Part shown: piece after piece, positions 33,233-43,179 of the stretch
Numbering within the stretch: position 1 is the stretch's first letter
How the letters are laid out: every line of letters begins with the position of its first letter
Assembly (NCBI GenBank): GCA_036924085.1
Contig: JAVGWX010000007.1
Coordinates: 30,481,953 to 30,545,952 of the forward strand
Origin: Ariolimax columbianus
Lineage: Eukaryota; Mollusca; Gastropoda; Stylommatophora; Arionidae
Length of the DNA stretch: 64,000 nucleotides
Direction: 5' to 3'
The notes under the pieces: model-generated
The model's database searches: none
Told to the model about the DNA's origin: nothing
Seen by the model: the letters and a program-made list of their open reading frames with translations, nothing else
Position numbers and translations under genes: made by a program

Positions 33233-33659
33233 TTCCTTTTCTGGTATTTCTAGAGTACAACAGTGAAAGCTGGGGAACACTATAGAAGAGTATACTATGG
33301 TCCAGTATTTGCAGTCAACTTAACACTGATTTTCCTACGAGATATAAGAATAACGCTAAAGCCAGTGACCTTGAATTTTAGGCCACTGAATGACATAGAC
33401 CTCAAGGATTAGCAGGTGACTCCGCCCAGTTCTCATCAGTCCTGTTAGACAACTGACATAAGAATTCCGTTGGAGTGGAACATCCCGGCTTTAGACAGTC
33501 TAGTGCTCTCGGTGCTGCTTTTGGACAGGTAGGTAGGCCAAAGTTTGTTATTTGATGTGATTCAAATGATTGTTGTCATGCGTCAGGTCTATATTTAGTA
33601 TTAACTTTCTTTCTGTGTCTCTTATTCATGTCTTTCCATATTGACCGATTTTATGCAAC
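33233..33659. other. No recognised feature
   Basis: No supported ORF or repeat. Confidence 0.4.
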
Positions 33660-33802
33660 ACAACCTTGTTGATGGAACTGGGAAAGAGAGTCTTTGGATG
33701 CTATGTGGAACCAGTACTGACATATGGCAGCGAATCATGGACAATCAGCAAGCAAGCGCATATATCTTTGGAAGCAAATGAGATTTTGTTTTACAGAAGA
33801 AT

Positions 33803-34048
33803 GCTGTTCAATAAATTGAAGATAGGTGGCACTGACGAATGCATGTGCGGTACTGGGAAAATTACCGCTGAACATCTGCTGCAAAACTGCCCGACATACG
33901 AGGATCAGGGAAAGCAGATGTGGCCATCACCAGACAACACTAGACAAGCTCTATGGCAGTGTCGACAGCCTCAGGATCACCGCTGCTTTTTTCGAAAAAA
34001 TAAAGGTTGATGTCTGACTGCGTACGACGAAGAAGAAGAAGATCTCAT
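33803..34048 (+). mobile_element. LINE family E 3' end inserted in LINE family D
   Basis: Begins inside LFNKLKIGGTDECMCGTGKI, includes the HLLQNCPTYEDQ knuckle, a 3' UTR and CTGACTGCGTACGACGAAGA as tail. Family D sequence continues on both sides. No convincing target-site duplication was seen at this one. Confidence 0.88.
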
Positions 34049-34285
34049 GGACTGCAAAGAATACTAATGATACAGTAGTCGAAGAGGCAAAAATGACAAA
34101 GACAAATTATTGCAAGGATCAGAACCAGGCAGTCATCCTTTTTCTGGCATGTAGAAGAGGCTTGGAGAACGTTGTGACAACAGGAAAGATAGCAGGAAAT
34201 AGAGACAAAAAGGCCGATAAAGAAGATGTTGGGCAGCTTGAGAGAATCACATGTCTGACGGTCGACAACAGGGTTGGTAAACGAC

Positions 34286-34325
34286 TTCTTCTTCTTCTTC
34301 TTCGTACGCTGTCAGACGTCAACCT
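34286..34325 (-). mobile_element. 40-bp LINE family E 3'-end insertion with 15-bp target-site duplication
   Basis: On the minus strand it reads AGGTTGACGTCTGACAGCGT then ACGAAGAAGAAGAAG..., equal to the last bases and tail of family E. It is flanked by identical GGGTTGGTAAACGAC at 34271-34285 and 34326-34340. It interrupts the C-terminal codons of LINE family D. It is an extremely 5'-truncated insertion. Confidence 0.95.
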
Positions 34326-34415
34326 GGGTTGGTAAACGACACACACGATAGGAGTGGGTGGAGGTCGATAATCGCCATTGCCAACCGGCTGGGCACCTGA
34401 TGATGATGATTGACT

Positions 34416-34639
34416 GATTATATTTTGTAATTGATGCACTTTAGAAAATAATTTTCTTATTTTGTCTGTAGTTTTCTTGATCTCATTTGTCAACCGCATT
34501 AGGTTAGAAAACTCCAGTCAACGGAATTACCAAATAAACTCATACAGATATAGCTGAAGAGAGTTAAATTATTATCTAAATTTGAAAGCTGTTTTCTTCT
34601 GTTCATAATTTACATCATTGCAAACTGGGCAGACCAAAA
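34416..34639. other. No recognised feature
   Basis: AT-rich, no supported ORF. Confidence 0.4.
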
Positions 34640-35000
34640 CAAACTCAATCTTTCTAAGAAAAGGGCGAAGAGTGCGGTACTGATGGTTTCATTAGCTCGC
34701 TGATTGAACACAGTACCGCTCCGTCTTCTCAGGCGTCCATCTCTGCTGGACCTCGTGTTATTTAAAGACTTTGCAGTCTGTGCATTGTTGGTTCATCGAC
34801 TATAGTTGATCAACTCCAAAATGCAATCTCTAACTCATACCTCCAATTTGGAAGACCCCGCGGCGAGGATGTCAGCGCTTTCATTCCCGTAAACCCCAGT
34901 ATGGCCAAGATAGTAGATCTAGAACATTCCTGTGAGATTCGAGGCTCGCTAACCGCTCCTGCCATAGACAACCCAGTCTGCACGTTCCGGAGATTTTGAA
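34640..35000 (-). mobile_element. LINE RNase H C-terminal fragment
   Basis: The minus strand reads IYYLGHTGVYGNESADILAA, the last RNase H motif with catalytic Asp, followed after a stop by RRRSGTVFNQRANETISTAL and FALFLERK. The motif parallels WIYFPRHAGAWGNESADALA at 21820-22310, so the two may be the same clade. The first RNase H motifs are absent or beyond recognition. Confidence 0.8.
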
Positions 35001-35113
35001 ATCAGTCTTACGAAATATTAAAAAAAAATAAGATCCAGAGAAACAAAGGAGTGAAGAAATAAATTTCTTGAGGATTGAAATGAGAAGAGCTATATTTTCA
35101 GATCTGTAAGTCT

Positions 35114-35361
35114 GAGGTACCATCTATTCAACAAATTGAAGATAGGTGGTACTGACGAATGCTCGTGTGGCACATGGAAAATGACCGCTGAACATCTGTT
35201 GCAAAATTACCCGACGTACGAGGACCAGAGAAAGCACATGTGACCATCAACAGTGGAAACACTAGACAAACTCTATGGCAGTGTCGACAGCCTCAGGATG
35301 ACAGCTGCTTTCTTCAAACAAATACAAGTTGACGTCTGACAGCGTACGAAAAAGAAGAAGA
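35114..35361 (+). mobile_element. LINE family E 3' end with 14-bp target-site duplication
   Basis: Starts GAGGTACCATCTATTCAACA, codes across frames RYHLFNKLKIGGTDECSCGT and EHLLQNYPTYEDQ (a Cys of the knuckle replaced by Tyr), then a 3' UTR TGACGTCTGACAGCGTACGA and (AAG)n. Identical AGATCTGTAAGTCT flanks it at 35100-35113 and 35362-35375. Confidence 0.95.
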
Positions 35362-35381
35362 AGATCTGTAAGTCTCTACTA

Positions 35382-35815
35382 CGAGGCGTGTTCAAATAAA
35401 ACCGGACATAACTGCACCATGTGAACATACGTACGATGACCACGATGACGTCACGTGTGAAGTAAACTGCACATACCCAACGTCAAGGATGCAAATTTAA
35501 ATTATCCTCAAACTCATAGTTTCCTCAGCAGACCGTTGAAAACATGGCGGGTGTGATACGGAATCAGTCCAGAGTTGATCAGTGATTCAGTTTCTAACAG
35601 CTGAAGGATGTCGACCAGTTGACATTCATCGCAGTGTGTGGTGACAAAAGTGTGTCGAAGACAACAGTAAAGAACTGGACAACGATGTTTAAAGACGTCG
35701 TGCGTTAACGAAAGATATCCCGAGCCAGGTCAGAAGCATATTGTTGCGTTAGAAGATTCCATCGCCAGAAATTGATGCAGCAATTCGGGTGGACCGTCGC
35801 CGTAGCTTACGTTTG
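35382..35815 (+). mobile_element. Mariner-like element 5, 5' end only
   Basis: The left end TACGAGGCGTGTTCAAATAA AACCGGAC resembles other mariner ends here. Downstream text codes across frames MAGVIRNQSRVDQ, QLKDVDQLTFIAVCGDKS and VSKTTVKNWTTMFK, the first helix-turn-helix of SETMAR-like transposases. It stops where SINE S1 begins. The rest of the transposase is not seen. Confidence 0.8.
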
Positions 35816-35827
35816 CCACACTTTTGT

Positions 35828-35955
35828 CACAATAGACACGCAGCCTGGCAGGCTCCACCTATGCCGCTCTGCTAACCACATAACACCGTGATTTGAATCT
35901 GCGACATCCAGCACCCGAAGCGAGCATCTTACCTCGAGACCACAAGGTCCCATTC
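35828..35955 (-). mobile_element. SINE family S1, copy 2
   Basis: On minus: GTGGTCTCGAGGTAAGATGC, CGCTTCGGGTGCTGGATGTC, GCAGATTCAAATCACGGTG (B box with mismatches), then a body AGAGCGGCATAGGTGGAGCC and GCGTGTCTATTG. The body contains the core shared with R2. The head matches 11128 and 58415. Confidence 0.85.
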
Positions 35956-36221
35956 TTTATTATATTAGGTCTAAACATTTTCTAAGGAGAGAGTAGCTTG
36001 ATCCTTCGTGGCGTTTTTGTTTATTGTTCCAGATATAAACAATCTTTTAGTAGGATTAACTAGATCTATTCCTTAAAACTTGTTTATTGTACTAGGTCAA
36101 AACATTTTCTGAGGTGGAGGGGTAACTACATCCCGTGCTGACCTTCTTGCTGACCTTTTTAAGTCTAAACATTTTTTGAGACGGGGGTATCTAAATCTGT
36201 CTTCACCACTTTATTTATTGT
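35956..36221. repeat. Degenerate ~80-bp tandem repeat, left part
   Basis: The phrase TCTAAACATTTTCTGAGG with TTTATTGT upstream and GGTAACTAGATC downstream recurs near 35970, 36100 and 36168, and again beyond R2 at 36490. R2 copy 2 thus appears inserted into an older array. Confidence 0.65.
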
Positions 36222-36488
36222 AGTCTAATGGTTAGGTGGTTTGTTAAGAGCAGAACAGATTGCGCCTAACAAGCTGCAGGTCTACTTTGCTCTAGTATTT
36301 TAGTCTATTGAGATAGACTCGCACATCGGTTAACCACCCTCCATAAGCGCTTGTCCAAACGCAGTGGAGTATTAAACTGCTCGAGCAGGAACTCATTCTT
36401 CCGGCTACATCCAGCTCATACCAGAGCTAGGACTTGCACAGCGGCATCTGCCCCTGTAGAAATACAGGTTGACTAAGGACTACGGACT
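36222..36488 (-). repeat. Dispersed repeat R2, copy 2
   Basis: On minus: CAGATGCCGCTGTGCAAGTC, AGCTCTGGTATGAGCTGGAT, GTAGCCGGAAGAATGAG, TGCTCGAGCAG, TTAACCGATGTGCGAG and GTAGACCTGCAGCTTGTTAG. Same order as copies at 4091 and 60420. Shorter at its 3' side. Confidence 0.8.
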
Positions 36489-36565
36489 AAGTCTAAACAT
36501 TTTCCAGTAGGTCAGTAACTAGGTCACTTCTTTCCCGCCTCAAATTGCCTTAATTAACGTATATC

Positions 36566-37088
36566 TTGCCATCGAACGGATGGCAAGTTTTTCAGTCTGA
36601 CGTGACTTTAGTGAAGAAATCGCTAGTATTTGAGTGGCACAAGCGTTTGCGTGAAGGTCGTGTTAGTCTCGATAATGATGCACATAGTGAACGACCGTCA
36701 ACCACGACCAACAATGAAAAAATTGATCGTGTTCGAAACGGTGTGTGTGCTGACAGAGGACTTAGTGTCGAGAAAATATCCTCAGAAGTTGGAATATCAG
36801 TTGGAAGTTGCCACGGTATTCTCTACAATGAACTGCACAGGCAGGGTGCATTGTCAACACATGGTTCCCAAGGATGCTGAGAACGTTATCACCAATGCGA
36901 CAAGACAGCTGAGAGAGATTTCAATGAATGGGTTTCACGAATATTTCCAGCAGTTGTATGCACATTGGCAAAAGTGTGTAGTTGCCGAAGAGAAACACTT
37001 TGAAGGAAATGTAGTGTAGATATATTGTAACTTATTTTTATACAATCCACTAATTCCGGAAATTTTTTGAAGTTACCTCGTATACTAG
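36566..37088 (+). mobile_element. Mariner-like element 6, internally deleted
   Basis: The frame 36566-36880 reads VTLVKKSLVFEWHKRLREGR, VSLDNDAHSERPSTTTNNEK, then RGLSVEKISSEVGISVGSCH, the two helix-turn-helix units. After a short link the C-terminus GFHEYFQQLYAHWQKCVVAE and EKHFEGN follows in another frame. The part with all three catalytic Asp is absent. The right end GTTACCTCGTATA at about 37074-37086 is an inverted-repeat-like terminus. The left end was not found. Confidence 0.88.
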
Positions 37089-37095
37089 CCAAGAC

Positions 37096-37120
37096 CCCCC
37101 CCCCCCCCCCCTTTCCCCCC
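37096..37120. repeat. Poly-C tract
   Basis: Long C-run then TTTCCCCCC, the complement of the G-run at 20603 in kind. Confidence 0.95.
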
Positions 37121-37124
37121 ACAT

Positions 37125-37400
37125 CGACCTCCTTGTAGTTCTCCATGTAAACCAGCAGTTCTTGTTGGCAGACTGTTAAACTATGTGGGGGATCGACGTG
37201 ATCCTCGTAGTAGAGAGCGACACGAAAATGTAGCCAAACAGAGCACAACCGTCTGAAGGTTTCCGGTTCACCTTCAGCAGCATGCTCGGGATGTGAAGAG
37301 AGCCACTGCAACCCGCCACTTAACGCCCTTTTCCGTATATACACAGAAGTAAACTTACTTATTATGGACATTCACAACAACAACCAGGGAAGTGAATATA
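37125..37400 (-). repeat. Dispersed repeat R4, copy 2, no array
   Basis: On minus: AAGGGCGTTAAGTGGCGGGT, TGCAGTGGCTCTCTTCACAT, TTCGTGTCGCTCTCTACTAC and CACGTCGATCCCC. Body only. An ACAACAACAACC run adjoins at its outer end, as in the copies at 37640 and 45550. Confidence 0.8.
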
Positions 37401-37439
37401 GACTCTGAGTTTCACAACAGGTTGTCAAGTCTACGAGCA

Positions 37440-37458
37440 ATTCTTCTTCTTCTTCTTT
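37440..37458. repeat. TTC microsatellite
   Basis: Short (TTC)n run. Confidence 0.85.
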
Positions 37459-37587
37459 CGCACCATGAAAGGTCTTTACAACCATGCGTGGTAGGACTTG
37501 TCGCACCATGAAATGTCTTTACAACCACACGTGATAAGACTTGTCGCACCATGACATGTCTTTACATCCAGGCGTGGTAAGACTTGT
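37459..37587. repeat. 43-bp tandem repeat, 3 copies
   Basis: CGCACCATGAAATGTCTTTA recurs with starts 37459, 37502 and 37545, exactly 43 bp apart, with a few substitutions. Confidence 0.93.
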
Positions 37588-37639
37588 CCCGACACACTTC
37601 TGAAACTGTCGCCACCTTCACTTGCGAGGAGCAACTTTC

Positions 37640-37795
37640 ACTTAACCTGAACGACCACGGTCCACCTACATCAGCACGCTCGGGATGTGGAAAAAAAACT
37701 GCTACAACCCTCCACTAAACGTCCATTTCACTGAGCACGATAAGAGTAAACTTACTTATTGTGGGCATTAGACAACAACAACAACAACAAAGTTA
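37640..37795 (-). repeat. Dispersed repeat R4, copy 3, fragment
   Basis: Matches copies 2 and 5: CATCAGCACGCTCGGGATGT, CTACAACCCTCC, GAGTAAACTTACTTATTGTG, then an (ACA)n run. Only the end of the body is kept. Confidence 0.75.
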
Positions 37796-38154
37796 ATTAC
37801 CCATTTACACCTGGGCATGAGATTATATCCAGCCCCAGTTATTCACCGCAAACATAAAGCTGGATCGATAGGACATACAGCTGCATCGGATGAAGTTATT
37901 TGAATGAACTACATCGCCGTCTTTTCATGCATGGTAAACTTTCATCCTACCAAACTTCGCTTGACAACAAACCAAGTGCCCAACTGGGTAGACTTGAGCG
38001 TTTCGACTTCGGGGATTGAACCGATGCCCTTTGTAGATAGACAATCAACTCAAGTCCCAGCTTTCATTCTGAAATATAGGTTGTTTGTGTAACACTCCTC
38101 GTCGCTATCTCAGACTGGGCAGCGCCGGTATGGCGAGTCAATTAGCTAAGCTCA
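37796..38154. other. No recognised feature
   Basis: No supported ORF or repeat. Confidence 0.4.
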
Positions 38155-38829
38155 TACAGGGTATCCCATTCACAACCGGCCTCTGGTTTTCCTTATAACT
38201 GTTAAACCATTGAACGCAATTCAATAACATTTTACAGGGACATACCTTTGTGTGTGAGAAACATAATGAGCTAAGATTACATGTTTCAAGTGGTCAACAT
38301 TAGCACCAAGACATGCCTGCACAAGCCTATCCATGTTTCAGAAGGTATTCACCCACACAGTAGGAGTTGCAAACTCATTTTCCCGCCGAATGTTTTCTTG
38401 TAGTTCCATAAGGTTTCAGTCGTTAATCCTACACTTTTCGATTTGCAACTGCCAAGGGATCTTTAACGTGCTCGCCATTGAAACACGGGTGTCAGATCTC
38501 ACTACTCAAGAGTTCAGGGGAAATGTTAACCGGACAATCCAAAAATTCAGCACGCCACATAGAAAGAACATCTGGTAGGGAAAGGTCAGGCGACCTTGTT
38601 GGCCAAAGTCACTTAGAAATGACACTATCATCAAAGAAGGAAGCAATTTAAGCCATTCTGACATTTGAGGTGAGTCATGTAGCTCCAGTCTACTGAAATA
38701 ACCAATACGTAGAGTCTCTTCGTCTAACTGGTTCACAGTACGTCCATCTCAAATTTGATTAAATTACGTTCATTGGTTTAAAAGTTATCAGGGAAAACGT
38801 TGGGCCGGTAGCAAGTGGGACACCCTGTA
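38155..38829 (-). mobile_element. Tc1/mariner-superfamily element with ~70-bp inverted repeats
   Basis: Left end 38157 CAGGGTATCCCATTCACAAC and right end, inward from 38827, CAGGGTGTCCCACTTGCTAC pair over about 69 bases with roughly 80% identity by eye (both contain CCGGCC, TTTTCC, ATAACT, TTAAACCA, TGAACG). TA flanks both sides. The minus strand has GPTRSPDLSLPDVLSMWRAE, resembling the DDE motif WPPRSPDLTPxDFFLWG with key residues changed, preceded by DEETLRIGYFSRLELH in another frame. Too short for a full transposase. Confidence 0.88.
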
Positions 38830-39940
38830 GTTTTGTATCCGAGGTCTGGCCCGGAGAACGAGAGGCAAAGTGTCGATTGATTATCATCAAAATCCATATC
38901 CAAGATTCTGGGGTGCGCACCGAAGTTGACATTCGCTCAGATAAATAATGGATGCTTGGTCAATAATCAGTCAGTGCTCTTTTGTTTCCTTAGGCTTTTC
39001 TACGTCGTTGGGTTCAACCGTCATGTTCACTTCTCTCTTTGTCTGTCCCTGGATTTATGTTTTGCGAATGTTATGTAATACATATGTATCCTTTCACTTA
39101 TACGACCAGGAAAACTTTATTTTCATCTATCATTTGTCTGCGTGTGTTCTTAGCAAACAGGAGTAGATATTAAGCTTGCACTACGATAGTGTAATTACAG
39201 GAATTTCGTAGATATCAATTATATTTCTTTTAGATCAATTCGTCAATCTGAAATTTTGTTCTCGTCACTCCATTTATTGGAGGAAAGGCCCACTACTACA
39301 CAAGACCTGCTTTAACAGGTTTCAACCTGATTCCATTCATTTGCAGTGTCGTTTCATAGAAACGGATTTACAGTATAGAATTGCCCGCCCCATGTACAAC
39401 CCTCTGGCGTAGCATCTTACGACGTGAAACGAAAGAAACAGTGAACTTATTCTGTTTGACAATATATATATATATATTCATGTTTGTGTTGTTTTAGCGC
39501 TTGTAATACTGAAAACACATCAGTTAGAAAATATATCTACTCCATTCCTAAAAGTAATTGTTACAGATTCAGTTCTTCTTTTTTATCTTCGCCAATTTCA
39601 GTCCAGGCAACCTTCTATAGCTGTAAAGTTAAGGGGTTAAGCGCGATACCGTTGTCCGACGTAGCTAACACTCTAGCAGCCGGTCTACACAAACGTTAAT
39701 AAAACTTAAACACCTGCTGTATCCTCATCCTTAAACCGATTGGCATCCGTGTTTAGAAGAATAGAACTACTGGAAACTTCCAAGCTTATGCTTATGCAAA
39801 AAGACGATTTAGAAAGGTGTGCTTTGTCCTAGCATCATTAAGTAAAACCATTTATACTGAGGATACCACTGCAAATGATCATTTGCAGACTTCTTGTAAA
39901 GAGATGCGGTAATGGTGTCCATATGCTTGGTTAGGATAAC
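38830..39940. other. No recognised gene; short (TA)n at 39462
   Basis: Frames at 38948-39166 and 39484-39699 are short and without motif. AT-rich sequence overall. Confidence 0.4.
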
Positions 39941-39944
39941 AACA

Positions 39945-41260
39945 AACATACCATACCCAAACCGTATAACAAGCCTTATACTTGAATCTTATAATTAAAC
40001 CTTATACTTAAAACTTATACTGAAATCATATACTTACAAATTATATGTAAACCTTATACTTAAACCTTGTACTGAAATTTTATTCTTACAAATTATACGT
40101 AAACCTTATACGTAAACCGTTTACTTAAATATTATACTTGAACATTAAACTGAAATCGTTTATGTAAACCTTATACTTAAACCTTATACTTAAACTGTAT
40201 ACTGAAATTGTATACTTAAATCTTATACTTAAATCTTATACTTAAACATTATACTTAAACCATATACTGATACCTCATACTTAAATTTATATATATATAC
40301 ATAAACCATGTACTGACACATTATCCTTAAAACTTAAACTTAAACCTTATACGTAAATCATATACTGAAACCCTATATTTAAACCTTATACTTAAAAGTT
40401 ATACGTAAACCATGCACTTAAACCTTATATTTAAACCTTAAACTTAAAACGTACGCGCAAACCTTATACTCAAGATTGTTCTCAAACCGAATACCCAAGA
40501 CTTATACACAGACTGTTTATCCAACATTATACATAGACTTTGCACCGTAACTTTATACACAAATTTATACACAGGCCTTTACACAAATCGTATATCCAAG
40601 CCTAGCACATAAAACATACACACGTAGATTCAACCAAATCATTTCACTCAAGATTTTTCATTAGAAATGAATACCCAGGCCTTATACACAAACATTGCAC
40701 CAAAACTTTATACACACACATTATACGCAATCATTATACCCAAACCGCATTTACAATCCTTATACCCAAACTGCATACCCGACCCTTATACCCAAACCGC
40801 ATATCCTATCCTTATACCCAAACCGCATACGCAATCATTATACCCAAAATCGCATACCTAACCCTTAGATCCAAACTTCATACACAACCCTTGTACCCAA
40901 ACCGCATACCCAATCCTTATACTCAAACCGCATACCCAATCCTTATACGTAAACAGCATACCCAATCCTTATACCCAAACCGCATATCCAATCCTTATAC
41001 CCAATCCTTATACCCAAACACCATACCCAATCCTTATACCCAAACATCAAACGCAATCCTTATACCCAAACTGCATACCCAAACCGCATACCCAATCCTT
41101 ATACCCAAACCGCATACCCAATCCTTATACCCACTCCTTATACTCAAACCACATACCCAAACAGAATACACAAACCGTATACCGAAACCCTATACCCAAG
41201 TCATTTACTAAGCCTTAAACCTAAACCTTATACGTAAACAGTATACGCCTTATTTGCAAG
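39945..41260. repeat. AT-rich tandem block with two related unit types
   Basis: From 39945 to about 40450 a unit near AACCTTATACTTA (13-15 bp) dominates. From 40460 to 40660 it is eroded. From 40670 to 41210 the unit is about 26 bp: CATACCCAATCCTTATACCC AAACCG. Both share CTTATAC(C/T)(C/T)AAACC, so the second looks like a derived longer unit. Thr/Pro/Tyr-rich frames over it are artefacts. Confidence 0.9.
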
Positions 41261-41769
41261 CATACTCAACTCTCTTACGACGCCGATTGTTCCTTAAGGT
41301 CATTGACCTTTTAAATTACAGTTTTAATATAACAAAAACCCGACTTCAGGTCGTGTCAGAAATGCCTCAGACCTTCTAGTGTCAAAGAAAACGTGCATTT
41401 ATCATTTGATAGGAAGCCTCGCGTATACTTCACAGTCAGTGTCAGGCAGTCAAGCATGAGAAAGAGTCAGCTATGTCAATAGAAAATTCTATAGGAACCA
41501 AAATGATGACTGTTTTCTCACCTGTTCGTGTGTGCCTGTCGTGAAATCGCTGACGTTGTAGGCGTTTCAGTTTAGTAGAGGTGTGTGTTTTTATTATTAT
41601 TTTTATTATTAGTTTTTATGGAGTTTCAAAAGGCTTTAAGGGTGGTGTTTGTTGCTGGAAATATTCCGTGGAATATGTACGAATTTCGGTAAGACTTATA
41701 TGGCTCGTTTAAAAGTAGGATTTTGACTATTTACAATGAATGTAAAAACGTGCATGCTATATTGATTGA
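41261..41769. other. No recognised feature; short TTATTATT tract near 41590
   Basis: No supported ORF or repeat match. Confidence 0.4.
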
Positions 41770-42600
41770 TTGATTGGTTGACGTTGAATGCACGCAATGA
41801 GTACGTCTACTCTTATGTGCGCCCAGAAGAGGGCGTTAAATGGCGGGTTGCAGTAGTTTTCCTCACATCTCGAGTTGATAAAGGTGGACCGGAGTCCTCC
41901 AGACTGCTGTGCTATTATTGGCTTCATCTGCGTGTCGCTCACTACTGCGAGATTACGTCGATCCCTTTCCTCGTCAGCCAAGATGTCATAACAGCTAGTT
42001 TCTAAGTAGATCTGCGAGGAAATCGAGTTAAGGGGTCTTGGCCAATATTTTTTACCTGATCCTGACTAACATGTCTGATCAGTATGTTTTGCCTGATCCT
42101 GACTAACATGTCTGATCAGTATGTTTTGCCTGATCCTGACTAACATGTCCGATCAGTATGTTCCACATGACCATGACTAACATGTCCGATCACTATGTTT
42201 TGCCTGACCCTGACTAACATGTTCGATCAGTATTTTGTTACCTGCTCCTGACTAACATGTTTGATCATTATGTGTTATCTGGTCCCGACTAACATGTGCG
42301 ATCAGTATATTTTACCTGGACCTGAATAACATGTCCAATGTTTCACGTGACCCTGACTAACATGTCCAATTTTTCACGTGACCCTGACTAACATGTCCGA
42401 TGTTCTATCTGACCCTGACTAACATGTTCGATCAGTATGTTTTACCTGAGCCTGACTAACATGTCCAATGTTTCACGTGACCCTGACTAACATGTCCGAT
42501 GTTTTACCTGACCCTGACTGACATGTTCGATCAGTATGTTTTAACTGAGCCTAACATGCCCGATCAGTATATTTTCCCTGACCCTGACCAGACTTAAATC
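41770..42600 (+). repeat. Dispersed repeat R4, copy 4, with long 37-bp array
   Basis: Starts with GAGTACGTCTACTCTTATGT and a hairpin CGCCC-AGAAGA-GGGCG at 41820-41835, then GCGGGTTGCAGTAGTTTTCC, TTGGCTTCATCTGCGTGTCG and TACGTCGATCCC. From 42045 about 15 units follow, 37 bp (CTGATCAGTATGTTTTGCCT GATCCTGACTAACATGT) or a shorter ~31-bp form (CCAATGTTTCACGTGACCCT GACTAACATGT). The array length differs strongly from copy 1. Confidence 0.88.
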
Positions 42601-43179
42601 TCCTATCTCCTTATAATGTATTGGAAACACATATTGCATGTATCTAAGTGTGCCACATGTTGAATGTAGAAATGTGCCAAAGATCTATCTGTCGTTTACT
42701 TTAAACTACATGGCTATAATTAAGGATACACACACTGGTATAGTTTCAAACATAACAAAGGCCTATATATGTGCTTACACACTCGTACGTCAACCAGCGC
42801 TATTTAGATATGTCGGAGTTAAAGTTGCGTTTCTTCTGCTGTGTGTGTTGCATCATTTGGTGCAAGCCCGTGTTGTAGGGTTTCTCGTGTGTGAACTATT
42901 CAACTGTGATCCGGATGTCCTCGTTCATTATAGCTATGTCTTCTTTTGTGTTGCAAACGTTGTGGTAGTTAACCGGGCTGCATAAGATGACCAGAAGTTG
43001 TCTGTAATCTAACGGGCTTCCGGGTGATAATTACGTAACAGAAGACAATCTCTCACATCTATTTTCAAATATTGTATTAAACCGTCAGTCTTCTGTACAA
43101 ATACTTGCCGGATATTTGAACTCTTGAGCATATTTAGTTTGACATTGCTTACTTAACATGTTGACATACAATGAATATA
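42601..43179. other. Unrecognised region with a 115-codon frame
   Basis: The plus frame 42638-42985 has a hydrophobic stretch VAFLLLCVLHHLVQARVVGF and ends FFCVANVVVVNRAA. No motif, splice-site context or copy supports a gene. Chance or an unknown element is possible. Confidence 0.2.

Larger units (their letters stand above)
33660..34415 (+). mobile_element. LINE family D, RT C-terminus, interrupted by two family E insertions
   Basis: Segment 1 (33660-33802) reads GKRVFGCYVEPVLTYGSESW and TISKQAHISLEANEILFYRR before ML. Segment 2 (34049-34285) resumes with ISWTAKNTNDTVVEEA and LACRRGLENVVTTGKIAG. Segment 3 (34326-34395) ends VNDTHDRSGWRSIIAIANRL GT and stops, followed by (ATG)n. Joined order matches the LINE tail KxFxxCYVxPVLxYGSExWTI...RRMLRISWTxKxTNxxV...LVTTGKI...DRxxWRxIIAN. 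The two gaps hold family E 3' ends. The frame 33666-34010 runs from family D straight into the first inserted E end, which produces a chimeric ORF. Non-functional. Confidence 0.9.

Noticed and set aside
33666..34010. Novel fusion of RT and zinc knuckle
   Set aside because: Explained by insertion of a family E LINE end into family D; family D resumes after it.
42638..42985. Host exon encoding a 115-residue hydrophobic protein
   Set aside because: No recognisable family, no splice-site evidence, length within chance for this composition.
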